Below the pieces are notes generated by a model, which ran no database searches, was not told where the DNA came from, and saw nothing but the letters and a program-made list of their open reading frames with translations. A DNA stretch of 64,000 nt, from positions 31,001 through 95,000 of the forward strand of contig NW_013654515.1 of NCBI RefSeq assembly GCF_000499385.1. The letters are read 5' to 3'. Numbering within the stretch: the stretch's first letter is position 1; each line of letters starts with the position of its first letter. Below are positions 58,915 through 64,000 of this stretch, piece after piece. A program made the translations under genes and the position numbers. Source of the DNA: Eimeria necatrix (Eukaryota > Apicomplexa > Conoidasida > Eucoccidiorida > Eimeriidae).

Positions 58915-59120
58915 GCGCAGTGGCGGTGGCGCTGCGGGCGGTGGCCAGCGGCGAGGCCTACGCGGCCATTTCCGTGGGGCCCTCGCCCAGCAGCGCAATT
59001 CCCCCTGGGGTCACTTTGCGGGACGGCATAGACTTGGTGGCTGCGAAGGGCGCGTGGGTGCGCAGGAGCCGCAGCCCCAAGTGCCTTCGCAGGGAGCACA
59101 TCAACAGCTTCACGCGCTGA
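55562..59120 (+). CDS. secreted protein resembling family-3 solute-binding proteins
   Basis: Five exons: 55562-55877, 56907-57230, 57644-58039, 58376-58477 and 58921-59120. They sum to 1338 nt (445 aa) and every intron is phase 1. Residues 1-40 are a signal peptide (basic RRRW, then SLVWLLLLV) followed by a Ser/Ala linker. The body matches the two-lobe periplasmic binding fold: GSVAVAGIGKESPTG as the opening strand, GFFPDYLRAIWRIIGHHFGS (the GxxxDLxxAIAxxLG helix of SBP family 3), AAQAAVAAGEADMTD, then a second lobe with TTVVVPTEELKAIVG and VALRAVASGEAYAAISVG. Bacterial homologues bind amino acids, and the eukaryotic relative is the glutamate-receptor ligand core. A poly-Ser insertion with a GC-rich block sits in exon 3. 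No membrane segment follows the signal. The ligand is unknown. The fold call is inference from motif order, not a search. Confidence 0.65.
55905..56357. repeat. minisatellite, TGTACAGACACCTGAG type
   Basis: About 30 degenerate units of 13-20 bp built on GTACAGACACC with a variable CTGAG/AGTGAG spacer. It fills much of intron 1 of the solute-binding-like gene. Long frames across it on the minus strand are repeat artefacts. Confidence 0.9.
56459..56508. repeat. (TTTAA)n microsatellite
   Basis: About eight TTTAA units decaying into TTTTA, also in intron 1. It is the only strongly AT-rich simple repeat in this part of the window. Confidence 0.95.
57234..57283 (+). repeat. AGC tract directly after exon 2 donor
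   Basis: The donor GTAAGC reads straight into about 16 AGC/CAG units, so the repeat begins within the splice-donor consensus. Confidence 0.9.
57435..57635. repeat. 26-bp minisatellite with GGTGTACGTACACC palindrome
   Basis: Eight near-identical units of about 26 bp, seven of which open with the perfect 14-bp palindrome GGTGTACGTACACC followed by TGGGGGCTGTGG. It fills intron 2 right up to the exon 3 acceptor. Confidence 0.95.
58057..58205. repeat. GGGGCCCC array in intron 3
   Basis: Repeats of GCAGGGGCCCCACA type, again palindromic blocks, between the exon 3 donor and a CTG run that ends at the exon 4 acceptor. Confidence 0.85.
58500..58630. repeat. GGGGGCCCC array in intron 4
   Basis: The same palindromic block family starts about 20 bp after the exon 4 donor. 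Introns 3 and 4 share the order donor, GC array, CTG run, acceptor. Confidence 0.85.
58859..58914 (+). repeat. CTG tract before exon 5 acceptor
   Basis: About 18 uninterrupted CTG units end a few bases before the acceptor CGCGCAG, where the polypyrimidine tract would be. Confidence 0.95.
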
Positions 59121-60048
59121 AGCTAGCTAGCTAGCTAGCCAGCTAGCCAGCTGGCTAGCTGGCTAGCTGGGCTCAAGGGTTGGCTAGCTGGCTGGGCTGG
59201 CTAGCTGGCCAGCCAGCTAGCTGGGCTGGATAGCTGGCCAGCTAGCGAGCTGAGCTGGATGGCTGGCTAGCTAGCTGAGCTGGATGGCTGGCTAGCTAGC
59301 TAGCTGGGCTGGATAGCGAGCTAGCTAGCTGGGTTGGCTAGCTGGGCTGGCTAGCTAGATAGCGGGGATGGCTAGCCACCTAGGCGGGCGGGCTAGCTGG
59401 CTCAAGACCGGCTAGCGAGCGCAGATCTAGTAGGCTGGCTGGAGACGTGGCTAGCTAGCTGAAGACCTGGCTAGTTGGCGCAAACCCTAGCTGGCTGGCA
59501 CAAGAGGCAGCTAGCTAGCTAGCCCAAGGCCAGGATAGATGGCTCAAGACTTGGCTTGCTCTCTCAAGACTGGGCTAGCTGGCGCAAGCCCAGCAGAGCT
59601 AGCTGGACTCGCAGCGAGTCAGCTGAAGTACCAGCTAGCTTGGAAGACCCTGGTTGGCTAGCCGGAGTCCCAACTAGCCAATTGAAGCCAAAGCCAGCTA
59701 GCTAGCTGAGGCAGCAGCTAGCGAGCTGGAGCCTTGGCTGGCCAGCTGAAGTCTCAGCTAGCTAGCTGGAGCCCCAGCTAGCGAGCTGAAGCTTAAGTTA
59801 GCTAGCTAAATGCCCAGTTTGCTGAATTCCCGACTAGCTAGCTGATGCCCCAGCTAGCTAGCTGAAGCCGCAGCTAGCTAGCTGAAGCCACAGCTAGCTA
59901 GCTGGGCCACGGGCGACGGCAGAGAGCCTGCACGTGCCACTGGGCTGAAGCGTGACTTACCTTTCTTGACTGCTAGCTAGCTGGGTGGCTAGCTAGGTGG
60001 CTAGCTTGGTGGCTAGCTGGGTGGCTAGCTGAGTGGCTAGCTAGCCAG
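59121..60048. repeat. AGCT/CTAG tetranucleotide-derived satellite
   Basis: About 930 bp built from GCTAGCTG and GCTGGCTA words. The core AGCT and CTAG steps are self-complementary, so the array is palindromic almost everywhere. It begins immediately after the TGA of the solute-binding-like gene. Units diverge in the middle (59400-59720), with 16-25 bp spacers such as GAAGCC and CAAGAC. Confidence 0.95.
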
Positions 60049-60654
60049 CAAACAGCATCCCCCAGCGAGGGAGTGTCTCGTTGCTGTTTGAGCTGCATAT
60101 ATTGTTTAATATACTTCCAGGGGCAGCAGCAGCCACACAGGGCCGAGAGCAGCTGTTTCAAGCGCAGCAGCAGCACTTGCTGCTGCTCCTGCAGCAGGCG
60201 TGCTGCAGCAGCACGTGCTGCTGCAGAGACTGCTCCTGCTCTGCTGTTTGGGCCACGTTATGTATGGGTATTTTCTTTGGGTTGTATTGCTGCTGCTGCT
60301 GTGCATATTTTCAGCTAGTGCTCTGTTTACTATTGTTATTGCGTGCTGCTGCTGACGGCACTTCTCCAGCTGCTTTGTTGCTGCAGCAGCAGCTGCAGCA
60401 GCAGCTGCAGCAGCAGCTGCAGCCGTACGCTGGCAGCAGTTGCTGGCATCGCGAACAAAAGTGTTTTGAACTGCCAAGTTGGAAACAGTTTTTGCAGTTT
60501 TGCTGCAGTCGGGGTGTACGTACACCTCTGCGTCAGCAGCAGTAACGGCTGCTGCTGATGTGCAGTTGCTGCTGCTGTTCCTTTGCTGCTGCTGCTCCTT
60601 TGCTGCTGCTGTTCGTTTGCTGCTGCTGCTACTGAAACCAGTGCCGAGGGCTTT
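60049..60654. other. CAG/CTG-rich stretch without a trusted gene
   Basis: Dense CTG runs give open Leu/Cys/Ala frames on the + strand and Gln/Ala/Ser frames on the - strand. A lone copy of the intron-2 palindrome GGTGTACGTACACC lies at 60513-60526. I see no splice-consistent exon. Confidence 0.4.
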
Positions 60655-61243
60655 TCAAGGAACAGCATCTCCCACAATGGTTTCCCTGAGTTGACGGCTG
60701 CCTGCTGCTGCCACCTGCAGCAGTCGCATGACTCCTGGCTGCTGCTGCTGCTGCTGCAGCACGTGGTGCTGCTGCAGCAGCACGTGCTGCTGATCTTCTC
60801 CCCAGTAGCGCCAGTGCATTTCTGGCGCTTCTTTGGCCTCCCACGCTTGCAGCATTTGGTGCTGCACTTGCTGCTGCAGCTGAGCTGCAGGCTGCTGCTG
60901 CTGCTGCAGCTGAGCTGCAGGCTGGTGCTGCTGCTGCAGCTGAGCTGCAGGCTGCTGCTGCTGCTGCAGCTGGGTCACCGCAACGCCATCAGCATGTACA
61001 CCAATGGTCTGGTCCACTGCAGCAGCAGCTGACAGCAGCGGCGCCAAAGACACGGCGCTGCAGCTGCCAGCTATGTGGCCCCCTGACTCAAGCGGCTCTT
61101 TTTCCTTCAGCAGCTGCTGCTGCAGCTGCTGCTGCCCCGCATGTATTTGCTGCAGTAGCGTCAGCAGGGCTGGAGTGCCAGCTGATGGATCTGCAAGCCC
61201 GAAGGAAGGCTGCTGCGGCTCCCACACGCACTGTTCCTGCTGC

Positions 61244-61279
<36 letters not shown>

Positions 61280-62388
61280 GGCTCTGAAGGCACAGAGTAC
61301 TGTGGAACGCCGGAGGCAGCAACGCATACCTTCGGTTGCTGCTGCTGCTGGTGCTGCTGGCAGTGCTGCTGCTGCTGCTGAGACTCATCCACATTGCGCG
61401 CAGGAGATGCTCTGCACGTTGTGCTGCAGCAGCGGAGCTGCTGCACAGGAAGCTGCTGCATTTGCTGCAGCTGCTGTTGCTGCAGCAGCTGCTGCTGTAT
61501 TTCATCAGAACTACAACCCACAGGGGGCGCTCGATAGATTCGGGTGCAGCAGCGGTGCGGCTGCACCTGGAGCTGCTGCTCTTGCGGCATTCGCTGCTGC
61601 TGCTGCTGCTGCAGCTGCTGCTGCTGCTGCAGCTGCTGCTGCTGCAGCCTCATTTGCTGTTCCTTATACTGATCTGCCGGCACATAAGAAACAGCTGCGC
61701 TGCTTTGTACAGATCCCAAAGCTGCTTTATGTGCAGCGCAGCAGCCATGTTGCTGGCAGATGACCTGTTCATGCTGCACTTGCTGCTGCACTTGCTGCTG
61801 CACTTGCTGCTGCACTTGCTGGTGCAGCTGCTGCTGCAGCTTCTGCTGCACCTGCTGCAGTCCAGCCTGCTGCTGCAGGCCCGGACCCAGCGAGCACAAG
61901 TGCTGCTGCTGCTGCGCAAGTGCGTGGCCTTGGTGCAGCAGCATTTGCCGCTGCTGCTTTTCGAAAAGCCATGGCGAAACCGGTTGCTGCTGCTGCTGCG
62001 GCTGTTGCTGCTGTTCGTGCTGCAGAAGTTGCTGCTGCTGCTGCTGCTGCTGCTGCAGGAACTCTTCCCACGGCGTATGCGAGTAGCAGGTGAGCCGTCG
62101 TGCTGCACTTGCTGCTTGCTGCTGCACCTCCTGCTGCGGCTGCTGCTCCTCCTCGTGGGCGCAGTGCTGCCGCTGCAAGTGCCGCTGCTCCAGCAGCAGC
62201 AGCTGCTGCTGCTGCTGCGAATGCAGATCTCGCTGCAAATGCTGCCGCTGCTGCTGCTGCTGCTCTTCCAAGTGCTGCTGCAAACCCTGACGCAGCAGCA
62301 AAGGGGCGGGGGCAGGGGAGCGCTCGGGGATGGCCTCGTGCTCCATGTGCAGCCACTCTTGCTGCTGCTTTTGCTGCCACAGGTGCTC

Positions 62389-62423
<35 letters not shown>

Positions 62424-62519
62424 AGTCCTCACGTAGCGATGCACAGCATCTTTTGGGGCTGACTAGTTCGCTGACAAGGGAGGTGTCTGCTGTTGCTGCC
62501 GCCGCTACTGGTGTTGCTG

Positions 62520-62553
<34 letters not shown>

Positions 62554-63232
62554 GGCAGCCCCAGAGGCCAGAGAACGACGGCCCGTGGGGTTCGCAGCGT
62601 TGCTGCTGTTGCTGCTATCTGCTGCAGCAGCATGCATCAGCAGCACAATGTGTTTTCTGTGGCTACTTTGTTGCTTCCTGTGATCGTGCAGACTTTGCTG
62701 CTGCTGGCACTCTTCGCCTCCTGCTGCAGCAGCAAAAGGCTGGCCAAAATGGCCTGCAGCAGCAGCAAAGTGTTGCGGGCCTGCTGCAGCGCCTGCAGCC
62801 TCCGAGATGTCTCTACAACGGCCCCTTCGCCGCTGCTGCTGCTTCTGCTGCTGCTGGTGGCGGCATGCCCCTGACCGGCAGCCAGCAGCAGCAGCAGCAG
62901 CTGCTGCTGCTTCTGCTGCTGCTTCTGTTGCTGCAGTGTAACAGTTGACTGCCGAATGGCCGCTGAGAGGCTTCTGAGCGTTCCCCAAGTTTTGCTGCTG
63001 CTGAAGCGGCAGTCGATCGCCTGCAGCTGCTTGTGCAGTGGGCGCTGCTGCTGCTGCTGCTGCTGCAGGCGCTGCTGCTGCTGCTTGTTGCTGCGGCCTG
63101 CCCCCTGCAGCAGCAGCAGCAGCAGCAGCAGCTAAATGCCACTCTTGAAGGCCTTGTGAATGGGGAGGAGTTGCCTCCTCTATGCTTCTCAGCGAGCCAT
63201 CAGAGACGCTGCAGTCTACGTGGGATGCATGC

Positions 63233-63263
<31 letters not shown>

Positions 63264-63425
63264 CAGAAGCAGCAGCAGCGTCAGCAGCAGCATGAAGGGG
63301 AACCGGAACAGCAGAAGAGCCGCCCAAGCAGCGGCAGCTGCAGCGGCCTCGGGCTGCTGTTGCAGTTGCTGCAGTGCCTGCAGCAACTGCAGTGGGCGTG
63401 GCTGCCTCTGCCGTAGCCTTTTGCG

Positions 63426-63464
<39 letters not shown>

Positions 63465-64000
63465 GCTGGTTGCTGCAGGCGCTGCCTGCAGGATGTTGCT
63501 GCTGCCCTGCAGCAAAGGCCCAGTCGCTGGCTGCCGTCACTTCGCAGCAAATCGTGCAGCAGCAGCGGGAAAGCGCGCGGCCCTGTTGCTGCTGCTGCTG
63601 CTGTTTGCGCTGCTGCTGTCCGTGAAGATGCTGCTGCTGCTGCTGCTGCTTGTGCTGCTGCTGCTGCTCGTGCTGTTGCTGCTGCTTGCACAGCATCCTC
63701 TGGTTCCGCTGCAGCCGCTGGGTGGCGCAGGCAGCAGAATGTTGACTAGTAGGAAGTGCTGCTGCTGTCGTTTTTGCTGCTGCTGCTGCTGCTGGCTGTT
63801 GCTGCTGCAGTCGCTTCCGGCAAACGGGCATCGGCGAGCCTGCTGCTGCAGCAGCAGCAGCAGCTGCTGCTGCTGCTTTTGCTGCCCGCGGCCCCACAGG
63901 TGTTGTTGCAGGGGTTGTAGCTCTTGTGGCAGGTGTTGTTAGTGCCGACGCCTCGAGCTCTGCTGCTGCTTCTGCCGTTGCTGCTGCAGTTGCTGCAGCA
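60655..64000 (-). CDS. Gln-rich low-complexity protein, 5' end beyond window
   Basis: The frame is open from the stop at 60655 to at least 63897, with no convincing ATG, and probably continues past the window edge (over 1,080 codons). It is dominated by Gln with Ala, His and Leu. Less biased islands suggest real coding: RLTCYSHTPWEEF, AVSYVPADQYKEQQMR, a duplicated Cys motif (RCCTRIYRAPPVG and RCCSTTCRASPARN), VCVAASGVPQYSVPSEP and a C-terminal HWRYWGEDQQH. Apart from a 30-bp repeat coding LQQQQQPAAQ, no domain is recognised. Because CAG repeats keep several frames open at once, an intron could hide here and the frame might change. Coding in this frame is favoured by the islands, not proven. 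Confidence 0.5.
60871..60970 (-). repeat. 30-bp coding repeat, 3.3 copies
   Basis: CTGCTGCAGCTGAGCTGCAG recurs every 30 bp and encodes LQQQQQPAAQ, one unit having His for Gln. It lies in the C-terminal part of the Gln-rich ORF. Confidence 0.9.
61775..61830 (-). repeat. 12-bp coding repeat, about 4 copies
   Basis: CACTTGCTGCTG repeated in tandem, coding VQQQ in the Gln-rich ORF. It is a CAG tract with a regular Val interruption. Confidence 0.9.

Noticed and set aside
61336..62436. 366-codon Leu-rich plus-strand frame
   Set aside because: It is antisense to the Gln-rich ORF and made only of CTG repeats, with no non-repeat islands.
1..64000. tRNA, rRNA and snRNA genes
   Set aside because: I looked for T-loop-like GGTTCGAATC and cloverleaf patterns and saw none; a tRNAscan or Infernal run would be decisive.

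Overview
The window looks like nuclear DNA of a coccidian apicomplexan, most likely an Eimeria species. Three things point there: dense CAG/GCA/AGC trinucleotide repeats inside exons and introns, coding mostly for Gln, Ala and Ser; internal telomere-like TTTAGGG/AAACCCT tracts; and multi-exon genes separated by quiet, repeat-poor stretches. The species cannot be told from the sequence alone.

Layout. 428-5941 (-): a PTC7-type PP2C phosphatase with a long N-terminal extension (7 exons). 5942-10120: gene-poor, ending in a doubtful small ORF. 10121-10939 (-): a single-exon secreted protein of unknown function. 12117-24444 (-): a 15-exon ECM29 proteasome adaptor. It is divergent from 25388-26527 (+), a DTW-domain tRNA aminocarboxypropyltransferase. 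28218-29890 (-): a membrane-embedded alpha/beta hydrolase (5 exons). 29891-35503: gene-poor, with a perfect 47-bp hairpin and a possible reverse-transcriptase scrap. 35504-38990 (+): RPN3/PSMD3 of the 26S proteasome lid (11 exons). 39911-49142 (-): a 2,713-residue Gln-rich coiled-coil protein (7 exons). From 49 kb on the DNA becomes extremely repetitive. It holds a PICOT-type thioredoxin-glutaredoxin (51851-54202, -), a secreted protein resembling bacterial family-3 solute-binding proteins (55562-59120, +), a 0.9-kb AGCT/CTAG satellite, and a poly-Gln ORF (60655 to the window end, -).

Exon models were built by hand from splice sites and reading-frame phase. For all six spliced genes the exon lengths sum to a multiple of three and every junction is phase-consistent. 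This supports the models but does not replace transcript evidence. Three introns use GC-AG ends.

The genes do not form one pathway. Two of them (ECM29, RPN3) act on the 26S proteasome, and the others are a phosphatase, a tRNA modifier, a redox/Fe-S protein and a hydrolase. The least ordinary content is the solute-binding-like protein, whose introns carry two related palindromic minisatellites, and the glutaredoxin, whose introns hold telomere repeats in opposite orientations and whose normally invariant CGFS site reads CRFS.
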